A stretch of 29,104 bases of DNA from Pelargonium cotyledonis (lineage: Eukaryota; Streptophyta; Magnoliopsida; Geraniales; Geraniaceae), in the NCBI GenBank assembly GCA_036897625.1, contig JAYMTA010000424.1, forward strand, positions 1 through 29,104, in the 5' to 3' direction. Made by a program: the position numbers and the translations under genes. Shown in pieces: positions 10,141 to 20,526 of the stretch. The notes below the pieces were generated by a model that saw only the letters and a list, made by a program, of their open reading frames with translations, was not told where the DNA came from and did not search any database. Within the stretch, counting starts at the first letter, position 1. Each line of letters starts with the position of its first letter.

Positions 10141-10232
10141 AATGTAGTGATGAAGTAAGCACTGGGCTCTGAGCAGTTTAATGAACTGTGTATTGATGTA
10201 CATTGCAGCCTAGAAAGCTTGTCTGATACATT
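10141..10232 (+). ncRNA. C/D box snoRNA guiding a 25S rRNA cytidine
   Basis: The terminal stem AATGTA (10141-10146) / TACATT (10227-10232) is perfect. Box C GTGATGA is at 10147-10153, D' CTGA at 10169-10172, a C'-like TTGATGT at 10193-10199 and box D CTGA at 10223-10226. The D' guide AGCACTGGGC (10158-10167) is complementary to GCCCAGTGCT of 25S rRNA. The plus-five rule points to the last C before AGTGCT, which appears to be the site served by yeast snR76 and human SNORD88. The guide before box D (GCCTAGAAAGCTTGT) has no target I recognise. Confidence 0.72.
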
Positions 10233-10268
10233 AAATTCTAGAGATTGTGTTAAGTGAGTGTTTTTAAT

Positions 10269-10395
10269 AATGTTGATGATGATAAATCCAAAGGCTTGTT
10301 TCTCAAAACATTCGCAGTGGCCGCCTAAAGCTTTTGCCTTTCGCCGGGCTTGAGAGCTAATGCTGCTCTATCCTTCCTTGGATGTCTGAAACTTT
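10269..10395 (+). ncRNA. U14: U14 snoRNA
   Basis: Box C ATGATGA is at 10276-10282 and box D CTGA at 10386-10389. Both conserved U14 rRNA-pairing domains are present. Domain A ACATTCGCAGT (10308-10318) is complementary to ACTGCGAATG of 18S rRNA and is needed for 18S processing in yeast. Domain B TCCTTCCTTGGATGT before box D is complementary to ACATCCAAGGAAGG of 18S and guides methylation of the C five bases up (yeast C414 equivalent). Flanks AATGTT / AACTTT form a short stem with one mismatch. Plant U14 has extra sequence between the domains, as here. Confidence 0.92.
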
Positions 10396-10465
10396 CCATT
10401 ACATTTTTAGTTTTGACGTCAAAACTTCACTATCAATTTGGATTATCTTTTACCCTTTTTAGTAT

Positions 10466-10561
10466 CGGAGAATGATATGATGAATGTGACTTTTTGTTCC
10501 CTATTGGTTTGATTGCCAGTATGATGGCAAATTTGTATTAGCTCTATCTGATCATTCTCCG
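10466..10561 (+). ncRNA. C/D box snoRNA, U44-like, copy 3 (18S guide)
   Basis: A perfect 10-bp terminal stem, CGGAGAATGA (10466-10475) with TCATTCTCCG (10552-10561), encloses box C ATGATGA (10477-10483), a C'-like ATGATGG (10521-10527) and box D CTGA (10548-10551). The guide GTATTAGCTCTA matches that of copy 1, and most of the body (ACTTTTTGTTCCCTATTGGT) is shared with copy 1. Compared with copy 1 the outer two stem pairs change from U-A and A-U to C-G and G-C, so pairing is kept. Confidence 0.85.
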
Positions 10562-11299
10562 AAACTTTTTGTGTTTACTTTATATTGTTTGATTTAGATT
10601 TTCTCATATGTTGTTTTATTCTAGTTAGTAGCTTTAATTATTTCTTTTGTTGTGGCTAAAAGTGTTTGAGAAAATGGTTTTGTTAGTTTTGCTTGCAGGT
10701 TAGTTTTGAGGGTACTGGCCAATTATTTCACAAATTGCTGTAGGGACGCTATGCTTTGAATGACCTTGATCAAGTTTTGTTGCTTCCATTGCCATAATGT
10801 GCTCTGTTTTGTTGTGAAATTAGTTGGCTTTGGCTTGTGTCACAAATATTGTTGCCCAAGTTTGTTGTAAATATTTTAGTTCCAAGTTTGATGTGTTTAT
10901 TTTTTGTGAATTGTAAGACCTTTTTGTCTATGTTTTCAGCATTCTTGAAATTAAGTAAGAGATTTGTTGTCAAATCCCTTTGCCAATTTGAAGTTGCATT
11001 TGTGTTTTTTTAATGAAATTTATATGTTATCAGCATGTATCATAAAAAAAATTCTTCAAAAGTTGAATGTTATGTAATGAAAAAATTGTATTCTTAGGTT
11101 TCTCAGTACTAATTTTCTCATGGTTGGTAGCAATATATGGAGTAGGTTCATTTGTTGAAACAAGAGCACTTTTGTTCAAGATAGGCACAAAGCTTAATTT
11201 CATTTCTTAATTTATTAAAGAATCAAAACCAAATACTCTCAAACCTGTCATTATAATATCAAATCTCTCTGCTTCTCATAACTTATCAACTAACACTGC

Positions 11300-13457
11300 T
11301 TAACTTGTGTTTGAGGATGGTGTGAGCAAAACATCAAAGTCAGTGACAGTCCACTCTGCTACTTCATCTTTGTTGCTGACAAAAATTTCAGTACCCATAT
11401 CAATAGATGTCCATATTCTCCTAGCAGGTATGGTTCCTGGATCCTACATGCAAATACATAAAGGTGTTCGTGTTTAGCCTCCAAAACACGCACAAACACG
11501 AATAATCAGTTGAAATATTGTGTCGTGTCAAATGTGTTAGGACAATTAGTCACTAACCTGGTAGAAGTAGAGTCTACTTGACAAGCCACCAACATTAAGC
11601 TCCCAAGTTCTTGCATCCCCAACCCAACCTTCACCTTGTTTTGTTGGATATCCATATTGTGCCCATATGGGATGTGGCAGCAACTGCACAATCTCTTGCG
11701 CTTGTGGGTTGCTGTAAGGATCACACAAGCTCACTGGCATCTCCAAGTGTTGTGCACTTCCCGGAGCACAATAGTAGTGATAAGCTGAATATGGAAACTT
11801 TTTTGTGTCGTTTCGGTAAATCTTGTCGTTGTTCGGTGTAATATGATAGGGTGGGCAGTTTTGCAGAGCTGTAGAGCTGCACCAAGCTGGAGTTTCAGGG
11901 TTTATGATCATCTCGCTGTACCTGGTTACGTCGGTGAGCACATCCCCGTCGCAGGGAGCTCCGTTGTTCTTCCAGCAACTCCCGATGTCTATCAGGTAGA
12001 ACTGACTTTTTGGTCCGCCTCCTTGTAAAACATCCAGAGTCACTCTCACCTTAAAGTTTGGTGATTCTGGAAGCTGAAATGCACACAAATTTAGAATGAG
12101 TTTGACTATAAAAGCAGACGTCACATAAGCTATTTGCGAAAACATTACAAGAAAAACAGTGATCAGCTAAGTTCCGTCGTTGATCATGACCAGCGACGGG
12201 AAAGCATCCGTTGCTTGGACTGTCATTGATGGCCAGCGAGGGATGTGAAATGAACACATAATACTAAAATTTCATGTGATCTTACAGTTTTGAGCATTCC
12301 TCTGGTATCATAATGGTAACCTCCTGAGAACCCTTTGGTGGCATCAGCTCTGAGGTAGAGCATCAACCATGGATAGTTGTTGGAAGTTTTGAGCTTGTGA
12401 ATGAAAACCCAGCTGCCAACACCAACCCTCTTCTCCCAAACAACACTGAACCATGAAGATGAGGATGTTCCATTGCCATTTCCATTTCTCACCAGATCAT
12501 CATAAGTTCCATTGAAACCTCCTCTCATTGTATTGTCCCCCAACAACTCTGTGGCTTGATGGTGCATAATGGGTTGGTTCATGCAACCCTCTCCAAAGCA
12601 AGGGAAGCTTCCACTTGGGGACCTAAATGGTGGCACCTTCTTCCCATTTTTGGGGCACAAACCAGAGTTTGTGTCAAAGTTGCCATTTTTCAACATCACC
12701 ATCCAAAATTGAAATGGTCTCTTGGTCCCAACCTCACACAAGGAACCCAGGTACAGCTCCTTCTGCACTGCATACAGATCATGGTTGTTCAAAGCTTCTG
12801 GTGCCAATCCTGGAAATGGCATCCCAACCCCAAGCTTGTTCTCAGCTTCTGTCACTTTGTGCTTCAGAGAAGAATCTGTTTTTGTTCAATGATATATACA
12901 AACCAAACTTAAGAACCTAAATGAATTCAAAATTAGGTGCACATTTCAAAATTAGGTGCACAAACGGAGATCTAACTGAGAAAAACGGGTCACGTGCGTA
13001 GAACAGACTGAAATTTGATTGACGCACTCAAAAGGACCCACTATACGTCGTTTTAAGCAACTACGAGGCTATTTAGATTATGTTTCAGATACTGTTATTT
13101 CGTTTCTGCGTAATTGTGCATCAGTAAGTTCTTATATAAGGACATAAGGTAACGTTTGTGTACTAATTTGTGCGCGTTAAATCAAATGAGCTTAAACTTA
13201 CTTGATATATGAAAACAATCTGCAGCTCTGGGGCTAGCAATGGAACTAATATTGGATCCACCAACTTCATTGCAGAAGTTCCAAGCTTCGAAAGCGACTC
13301 GAAGATCGTCCCTTCTCATTCCCGGATCTCCTAAGGCTGATTTGTGCTTCGTTTTCGCTCTTCTCGCGTTTCGGTTAGGAATTCTACTGCAATGGCACAC
13401 ATTTATCAGATTCAAGAACAACACCAACAGTGTAAGCAACACCAGTTTCTTCTCCAT
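11300..13457 (-). CDS. Secreted plant protein of uncharacterised family (DUF7705-like)
   Basis: Four exons on the minus strand (13457-13202, 12875-12286, 12073-11558, 11443-11300), all GT-AG, join to 501 aa. Residues 1-23 (MEKKLVLLTLLVLFLNLINV...C) form a signal peptide, so the product is predicted to enter the secretory pathway. Conserved-looking blocks follow: GMRRDDLRVAFEAWNFCNEV, SPRAADCF, KVTEAENKLGVG, YAVQKELYLGSLCEV, FQFWMVMLKNGNFD and, in exon 3, CWKNNGAPCDGDV. Cysteine is frequent, and NGT/NDT sequons suggest disulfides and N-glycosylation. I recall homologs annotated only as uncharacterised or transmembrane proteins; the DUF number is from memory. No catalytic motif is evident and I assign no function. 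Its 3' end converges on the snoRNA unit. Confidence 0.85.
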
Positions 13458-14671
13458 ATGTATTTATCTGATGCTCTCTTGTGTGAAATATTGCTCCATT
13501 TTCTTCTCTTATGGACTGGACTGACCAGAATTAAATACTCCTAGCTACTAAGTACTAACCACATTTGAATTTAAAATTGAACCTACTCCTTGCCAATATA
13601 AGAATAAGACAGTAACCTTCAGTCAAAAAGTGTATGCATAACAGTCACCAAAATATGATGCAACTGCTCCATTTCAATACAAAAAAGTCATATTGAATTG
13701 TCAACAATCACCAAGATCAATGAATTGTCAACAGTTTTCTCTAATAGGTGAACGACACAATGTTCTAAATTTCAATTTGATTTTTCAATTCTCTTAACCC
13801 AAAATTGTATTTGAACGTTCGTGTTTCGACCAATTTAGCCGTTGAACTTTAATTTGAATCGTTCCTGAATTTTCAAATATTAATCCAAAATAGTATTCGC
13901 CCTTAGAATTTATATAAAAATTTAGGGACCAAATTGGATGAAACACAGAAACTCAGGGTCTATTTTTGATTAAAACAGTTGAATGACGAAATTAAACTGA
14001 AACACAAAAATTCAATGCACTAAATTGAGTTTAATTTAATTTGCCTAACATTCCTCGCTTCAGTCTATAATAGCGTAAATCACCGCCCGAGAGTTTGATG
14101 CAATAACTATATTTTGGCATACTCACGCTAGCACCCACTCGACATCTTCTCTACACACCCTATCCCGTTCCATTATGATCACTTTCGATAAACAAGACGC
14201 CATCCACATCAACTCCAACCACGAAACAATGCTCCGAACAACGACAACTATTGCCCTCCTCGCCTTTGAGCCGGATAACTAGAACAAATGAGATATATAA
14301 TACTACTAATATCAAAATAATGTTCAAAAATGAATTTAACTAGGTAAGTAAATCCGAAGAAAACAACACATTCAAGTCACACACCAGATCAACCTTTAGC
14401 TTAAAGACCTACACAAACACCAACTCGATACACATAAAAGAAGAGTTACGTTTCATATTCATTTAATGCGTGTAAGATACATGTAACCATAGCTATAATT
14501 ATTTGAAATGCCAAGTTATTGTGATAAAAATAAAATAATGGAGCTTTTACTTATTTGCTTGTCCTCAGGGAAAACTGTTCCTTGAGTCACAGTACACAGA
14601 CAGTCACAGGCACAGAACAGCGATTTGCTCTCTCTTTCTCTCTCTCAAGCTTCTGAGCATCAACAAGTCAA
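13458..14671. other. Divergent intergenic region with a repeat remnant
   Basis: This separates the DUF7705-like gene (leftward) from the HR-like lesion-inducer gene (rightward) and must hold both promoters, but I see no clear-cut TATA box for either. About 13800-14045 contains GGACCAAATTGGATGAAACA followed by CTATTTTTGATTAAAACAG, a low-complexity style common in degenerate plant transposons. No gene is supported. Confidence 0.5.
14621..14648 (+). promoter_or_regulatory. CT-rich patch (Y patch / leader) of the lesion-inducer gene
   Basis: GCTCTCTCTTTCTCTCTCTC lies 25-45 bases before the ATG at 14672. Pyrimidine-rich patches of this kind mark plant core promoters and 5' leaders. The transcription start probably lies in or just before it. 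Confidence 0.4.
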
Positions 14672-17600
14672 ATGGCTTTTGCTTCGTTTCTGGGACGAGT
14701 CCTCTTCGCCTCCATCTTCATTCTCTCTGCTTATCAAGAGTCAGTTCATATTTTCAACATTCTCATCTCTTTCTTGTTCTTCGATTGCAATATAGTTTTG
14801 TTAATGTTTAGAGGAAGCTAATTTCTGGGTATTTACTCATTTTAACTATAGATTTAGTTTCTTGTGCTTGGATCTGGGTGCTTTTGGATCATAACTGCTT
14901 CTCCTACTGCTATAGAAACCGATAATGGATAGATCTGTGGGTTTGTTTTCTAAAAAAAGCTTTGATTTTTAGGCATTTTTTGAGATGGGTTTGATCCGAA
15001 GCTGTGGTTACTATTGCATTGTTTTCAAAATACTGTGAGAACAATTATTATGAAACACAGCTTTTAAGGCTCATAATGATGTTTCAAGTCTGTCTCTTTG
15101 TTTTTAGCTTTTTCAAATAGTTCAAAAAAAATGTTTTTTTTTTTAAATATTAAATTTTATATATGATTTGAGGAGATAAGAGATAATTAGATGCTACTTG
15201 TGTTGTGTACGTTTATCCGTAAACTCAATAAGTTCGAGCTTATAGGAATTTGTCTAGATTTATTATTTATTGCAACAAAGAGTTCCCTGACAACTGTTTA
15301 TGATTATCTCATGGATCAATGAATGAGTTAGAATGCTGCTTTATTTGAATCTTCTTAGCAATTTGATAGTTGATTTGGTTGATGTGAAGATTGGTAAACA
15401 GTTGCTCAAATTAGAGTTTATTAATTATGTCAATGATCGAGGAACACGATATAGTGCATTTACTTTATTTGAATCACCTTAGTAGTAGGATCGTTTATTT
15501 GGTTTGTATGAAGATTGGGGAACTTGTATATATTCCTTTCTTACAGCAAATAGTTTCTTGAATAACCATTTGTTGTTTTTGGTTGGTTTAAGACATGGAG
15601 GATTTTAACACTAATTATCTCACAACCAAGTACCATAATAGTACTCCAGATTTACTCTGTGAGAGGTTGTTAGAGCTATTTCCTGGTTCGGGTTTGTGGA
15701 TCACTGGATTGATGTGTATCATAGATATGAACTCGATGGATAAACACTAGTTGCATGATTTGAGCTATTTCTGAACTTTGCGTTAAGTTACACTTTAGGC
15801 CAAGCTAAGCTATAGAATAAACTTGACTTGATGGACTGAAACCCTCTTGTTGTGATAGGCTATTGGTTCTAAACTCTTGGCTGAATTTGGCAAATGCCGT
15901 AAATTTTCCCAATTGCTTTGTTTTTTTTTTTTTTTTTTTTTTTTTTTGAAAAAATGAGTAAGCAATTATATCACATGAGCTTCTATTATGAACAATGCCA
16001 TTATAACTCGTGGAATAAGTCAAGAAGACTGTTCTAAATTAAACGTTTGCGTAATTCATTTTCATTTTGGAAAAGCCATATAAACGGAATGCTGGATATT
16101 TTGGAAAAGCCATGTAGGCTGTGACTCACGACAAAATGATTGACATCTTGTAACATACTTTTGCTGTAAAACGAGCAAAATACTAATTTCTCTTATTTGA
16201 CAACGTGAAATATTTTTTTCATGCTGATTTCTGATTTTCTTTTGCTTCACAGACTAATTATATGTGTCTGGTTTCAGGTTCAATGAATTTGGAGATGATG
16301 GTGGAATAGCTGCAAAGGCTCTGAAACCAAAATTTGCTGTCTTCGCAGATCACTTCCACTCCAAGTCTGGCACACAATTGCCGGAAATTGAGGTGAGGAC
16401 ATCTTTCCCTTTCTCATATGCTCAGAGGTAAAATGGAAAGAGATGAATTTAGTACAAACTAATTCTAGTTTGTCTCGAGAAAGGAACTTTGGGCGTGTAA
16501 GAATGAAGGAAATGGAATTATGATTTTTACCAAATGGATATCCGAATCTCACTCTTCTACTTTCTTTTAATTTGTCATCACATAATTCTGTAAAATTTGA
16601 AAAATACTTCGAGTCTATAGAAAAAAGAAAAAAAGGAGATTATTTCCTGTAACTATACAGTCCCTTGATTTGGCTCCATGACAACAAAGTTTCATCTCTG
16701 TCCAGAGATCCGCTGTTTGGTCAACGGAACAACGTTATCTTATCTAAAGGAGTTGTACTTGTTGGAACATGTAGTTTAAGTGAGCAAGGATGTGGTGAAC
16801 TTTTTAAAGTCCACGCTCATTTAAATCAGAAAACTACATCTTAATCACATCACCTTTTTGTGCGATCTGTTGGAATATTTAGTGATTCTCTTATCTGAAA
16901 ACCATAAGTAGGATACTATTTGTTACAAGAAAGTAATTGCCGAAGCTTACCTGGATGGATGGATCTATAGAGATTCATAGTGTACAAATCCGAGTTTGCC
17001 GGCTCTTCTAGTTGTTAGGTATGTAGTGTTGATGGAGACTTTTTGAGAAACTGACCAAAAACTTTATGTCATGTTCTATACGTGCAATTAGGGACCACTA
17101 TGCCAAAATAGTCCATCAGTTTGACTTTCCTCCCCATGATACTCACAGCTTAATTAAGATGAGGTGGCCCATATAACCAAATGGCTAATGCAGATCACTA
17201 TAGTTGTCCCCTAAACTTTATAATAGCAATATTCACATAATTAGTTCAAGTATTGTATGTGTTAAGAAACTTCACATCGAAAGAATATGAAGCAAGCCAC
17301 CACTTGAAATACTGGTTAGGCCCTCCACCGATAAACTTAAGCTTTTTGGATTGGAGTTAAGTTTAACGTGGTAATGAGCTAGCTTTTGTGTTGGAGCCAA
17401 GTTTTTGCTAAAAAAACAAGTGTGCGTGCGCACAAGAAATAAGTTCAAAATTCTTACACGATCATTTTGTCGTAAGCTATCATAACTTCATAAGTGGTCT
17501 CGACCAATCTTCTTTGCAGATAAAAATTCTAGCAGCTGCAGCAATAGCTCTAAAGGGTGTTGGAGGCATTCTTTTTATCTTTGGCAGCTCCCTCGGAGCC

Positions 17601-17970
17601 TTTCTCCTGGTTAATTTTCGGACTCTCGTATATTGTTATTAGTCTATGTTGTATAGTATTGTCTAACATAAATATGTATCCGTAATCTGTACAGCTTGTC
17701 CATCAGTTGATTACTACTCCTATTCTATACGACTTCTACAACTACGACAATGAAGACAAGGAATTTAATCAACTTTTCATCAAATTTACACAGGTTAGGT
17801 TACAACATAAATGAAACATAGAATACAATAGTTTCTATTTTTCCTAAACCGTGATTGTCAATTTGCAGAACATGGCTCTCTTCGGTGCACTCTTGTTTTT
17901 CATTGGGATGAAGAACTCATTCCCTAGGCGACATGCCAAGAAGAAGGCCCCGAAATCAAAAACTGTTTAG
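14672..17970 (+). CDS. HR-like lesion-inducing protein (DoxX-like membrane protein)
   Basis: Five exons, 14672-14739, 16278-16392, 17520-17609, 17695-17793 and 17869-17970, all GT-AG, give 157 aa, the usual size of this plant family. The N-terminus MAFASFLGRVLFASIFILSA is hydrophobic. KPKFAVFADHF follows in exon 2. Exons 3-4 (about residues 62-98) hold one or two membrane spans around ALKGVGGILFIFGSSLGAFL. Exon 5 has a last span (MALFGALLFFIGMK) and a basic tail (KKKAPKSK). The family was named from a tobacco cDNA that causes lesions when over-expressed and is related in fold to DoxX; the molecular role is not settled. The start gives the standard N-terminus. Introns 1 (1.5 kb) and 2 (1.1 kb) are long and hold repeats and a foldback. 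Confidence 0.92.
15921..15947 (+). repeat. 27-base poly(T) tract in intron 1
   Basis: An uninterrupted run of T within intron 1 of the lesion-inducer gene. It could be a simple repeat or the tail of an old minus-strand retroposon, but no flanking duplication was found. Confidence 0.8.
16769..16839. repeat. 71-nt imperfect foldback in intron 2
   Basis: ATGTAGTTT (16769-16777) pairs with AAACTACAT (16831-16839). Inside it TTAAGTGAGC pairs with GCTCATTTAA, and GTGG...ACTTT pairs with AAAGTCCAC around a tiny loop. Near-identical TGTTGGAACAT (left) and TGTTGGAATAT (right) flank it at about 16760 and 16869. It could be a very small MITE or a degenerate small-RNA hairpin. Confidence 0.5.
17256..17400 (+). 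repeat. Dispersed-repeat-like segment in intron 2
   Basis: TGTTAAGAAACTTCACATCG followed by ACTTGAAATACTGGTTAGGC and TTTGGATTGGAGTTAAGTTT resembles a repeat type seen in many dicots (CACATCG...GGTTAGGCCCTCCACC). I recall it as transposon-related, but its class and borders are not determinable here. Confidence 0.35.
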
Positions 17971-19643
17971 AAACACCATTTTGAGCTTGGCATTTTTCTT
18001 ATAAGAGCTAGTATTTGTCGATCATTTAATCACCGAGTTTCTCCTACGAACTCGCCTGCTAGGATTTTGATTTTGTTTGATGTGTATGATTTTTACTTTA
18101 GTACCCACATTCTTTCCATCTTGTAATGTCCCATTGTTGCTCATGTATCTGAGTCTATTTTTGGCTTATTTCGGGTTTGATCAGTATTGTAAGACACTAA
18201 TCACCAAACTTTGCATCAAAAGTCCGGAGATCTTAACATTTTAGTTAAAGTTTACAATATCTCGCAGAGTTTTAGCAGTGTATCGATAACTCACTCTTCT
18301 AAACAATAATTTAATCGATATTTTATAAAATTTACATAAGATCTATTCTAGATTAGTTAATGATATCTTTTCTAATAATGGTTGGGGAATCTATCCATGA
18401 CTCCATGTTGCTGTTTTTGTAACTAAAATAATATTAAATGGATGATTTGAGGTCACTTGATGCAATCAATGAACCTTAAAAGTTGACACTGTTGACACTC
18501 CTAGTACAGTTTGTATGTGAATGTGATTGGGTTGTACTATGAATCTTGGACTTTACTGTACCTTTATGTCTATCTTTTCAAATTTAAACATGAATAGTGT
18601 CTCAGTTGGCAACAAAGACTGCGTGAGTAGCGTTTGTGTTCGATATTCGCTCAAAACACTTATGGGAAGAGGTAAAAATTTTAACTGTAAATGAACATCG
18701 AATAAGAACTGATTTGAGTGTGTTAAAACGATTTAAAAGTGCCAACCACGAGTATGAGAACCCATTTAGAAACCACATGTTATAAACCCAAAAAAACATA
18801 AACACCAAAAAAAATTGTGGAATTCAAATCTGCTTTCCAAAAGTATAAACACAAAAAAGATAATGGAAATTTAAATTCTCTCATGACCAAACAACCATTC
18901 AATGGAGGATTGATTATTATTTTTGGGGTGGATTGAAGGCAAAGGAACCATACTTTCCTCCTAGAATCTGATTTAATCCCACTTAACCTAAAAGTATATA
19001 TAAATTTTGGGATTGATTTGTTATGTCTACTAGAAGAGATATATACCCTCTAAATTTAGAAAATGTGCCACTTTGTGTGTGGTTGGCTCAAGCTCAATCA
19101 TTAGATTTTTTGAGTTTGATCTCACTTTGACATGTGAATTTTTTTTTTTTAAGCATTTTCAAAATCTTAATAATTGCTAACACTTGATATGATTGTTCAC
19201 TCATATGTCCATGTAATGTGTCGAGGATGCACAAGTGGAATTTGAAAGCGATAGAGTTTGATGAAACTGAAATTTGTATAGATCACGTGTGACGAATCTG
19301 ATTGGAGAACGTTTTAATCAATGTAATATCGATGAGTAATTTTATGTATTGTATTATTATATATTAGTTTTGAAAAACAATCCAAATATGCATCCACTAG
19401 AAAAGCAAAAATATGTGTCAATCAATGTACACATATTTAAGTAGAAGGTGACTAAAGTAGAGAATATACGTGTTTTAAACATTCATTTTAGAAAATGTTT
19501 GTAAAAATCTACATTAATCAATCATTTGGAATAGAATTTTAAAAATATACGCGTCTTACTCCACTTACTTACGTGGTAAAAACACTTACACTAGAAGAGA
19601 AGCCCTGCCCAACTTTTCATTTTAATGTCGTACAAAAAGAGAA
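17971..19643. other. 3' flank of lesion-inducer gene and AT-rich intergenic DNA
   Basis: The first 200 bases after the stop hold the 3' untranslated region, with TTGTAATGTC near 18121 as a plausible polyadenylation context. The rest is AT-rich and has no recognisable gene, RNA or intact transposon. The longest frame, 18602-18808 minus, is low-complexity and without homology that I can recognise. Confidence 0.5.
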
Positions 19644-20093
19644 ATGCTATTATTACGTCCATGTGCAATGCGTACTCAGTATTTTCTCGTTACAGCTCAC
19701 TCGAAGCAGTCGTTAACGTTCTGGTATCCAATAATTCAAGAATTTGGCGACAGCTGGAGATGGGATTGGCTCAATAACATGTCATCCTCATGTGATTTGA
19801 TTTCTAAGACAGCTTTCATTTTCTGGAAAGAGAGAAGACATTGCAGATTTTGGCAAGTTATTGAAGTTTGGTCCAACCATGGAGGCCAACATCATGCAGA
19901 AAATGGAAAAGAGATGTTTGCAATACAATTGTTTGAGGAGAGGCAGGTGATATCCTACAGCTACAATGGCTTCAATGTAGTATACAATACTGAGCACAAG
20001 ATTGTATTTAATATTGAGCACAAGTGGCCATCTATCTCATTTGGCCTTTACTCCCCATTTTCATGCCACTGTTCATTTTCACCAATTTTTTAA
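19644..20093 (+). pseudogene. Orphan exon-like coding fragment
   Basis: The frame from 19644 to 20093 contains a protein-like block with normal amino-acid use, including WYPIIQEFGDSWRWDWLNN, FIFWKERRHCRFWQVIEVWS and GKEMFAIQLFEERQ. The block is bounded by an acceptor-like CTCGTTACAG (ends 19695) and a donor-like CAG|GTGATA (near 19946), after which the reading frame turns AT-rich. I do not recognise the family. No matching exons were seen nearby and a dispersed repeat follows at once, so I read it as a captured or leftover exon, though one exon of a real undetected gene is possible. Confidence 0.4.
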
Positions 20094-20104
20094 CAATGAA
20101 GTTT

Positions 20105-20225
20105 TCAGAACGGACCCGCGATCAATACGAGGGCATATCACACTCAAACTAAATCATATTCGAGTCGGGAAGAACACGAAGACGGCAAACCTCTCCTTAC
20201 CAAATTTTAACAGAACTGCGTACCT
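20105..20225. repeat. Dispersed repeat, diverged relative of 2078-2215
   Basis: CACTCAAACTAAATCATATT, TTCGAGTCGGGAAGAACACG and CTCTCCTTACCAAATTTTAA match, in the same order and spacing, motifs at 2127-2195. It lies between the orphan exon and the dioxygenase promoter. Confidence 0.5.
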
Positions 20226-20344
20226 TAGAAAGTTAAACTAGAAAAACTCCTGTCAGTTGACTCACGCGTTTGGTGTTTTACCAGTCCAATAGATCATAGG
20301 GTTAAAGAAGTATTTTACCTCACAAAAGAGCTAAAAGAAAAGGT

Positions 20345-20352
20345 TATAAATA
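20345..20352 (+). promoter_or_regulatory. TATA box of the dioxygenase gene
   Basis: TATAAATA stands 182 bases before the ATG at 20527, predicting transcription start near 20375-20385 and a leader of about 145-150 bases. No ATG was seen in the leader from 20380 to the start codon. Confidence 0.6.
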
Positions 20353-20526
20353 TAAGCCAAAACTCACAAGGAACCATTAAGGTCTCTGTTCTTTTCAATC
20401 CATACAATATTAGCAGCATTTCCTCTTGTACTAGTTGGTACCATTTAGTTTTTACTCCACACATTTAGAGGCTCACCTGGCTATCTTCTTCCTTTTTGCT
20501 TCTTTGCCCTTCTTTGCTACAATAAC

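Larger units (their letters stand above)
9375..11100 (+). ncRNA. Polycistronic snoRNA precursor transcript (extent inferred)
   Basis: Six C/D box snoRNAs, all on the plus strand, lie between 9496 and 10562 downstream of the promoter at 9241-9367. No coding exon of a host protein is visible, which fits a plant-type independently transcribed snoRNA polycistron. An intron-hosted arrangement is possible, since acceptor-like TTGTTGCAG (9716-9724) and TTTGCTTGCAG (near 10689-10699) occur. The 5' end is inferred from the TATA box and the 3' end is a guess. I see no further clear snoRNA in 10563-11100. Confidence 0.5.

Noticed and set aside
10690..10850. Possible H/ACA snoRNA after the last C/D snoRNA
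   Set aside because: An ACA occurs (GTGTCACAAAT) but I could not find two proper hairpins with an H box at the right distance.
12556..12920. Plus-strand open frames of 97 and 118 codons
   Set aside because: Antisense to exon 2 of the DUF7705-like gene; composition is a mirror of the real frame.
15805..16023. 72-codon minus-strand frame with a poly-Lys run
   Set aside because: The Lys run is the translated poly(T) tract in an intron.
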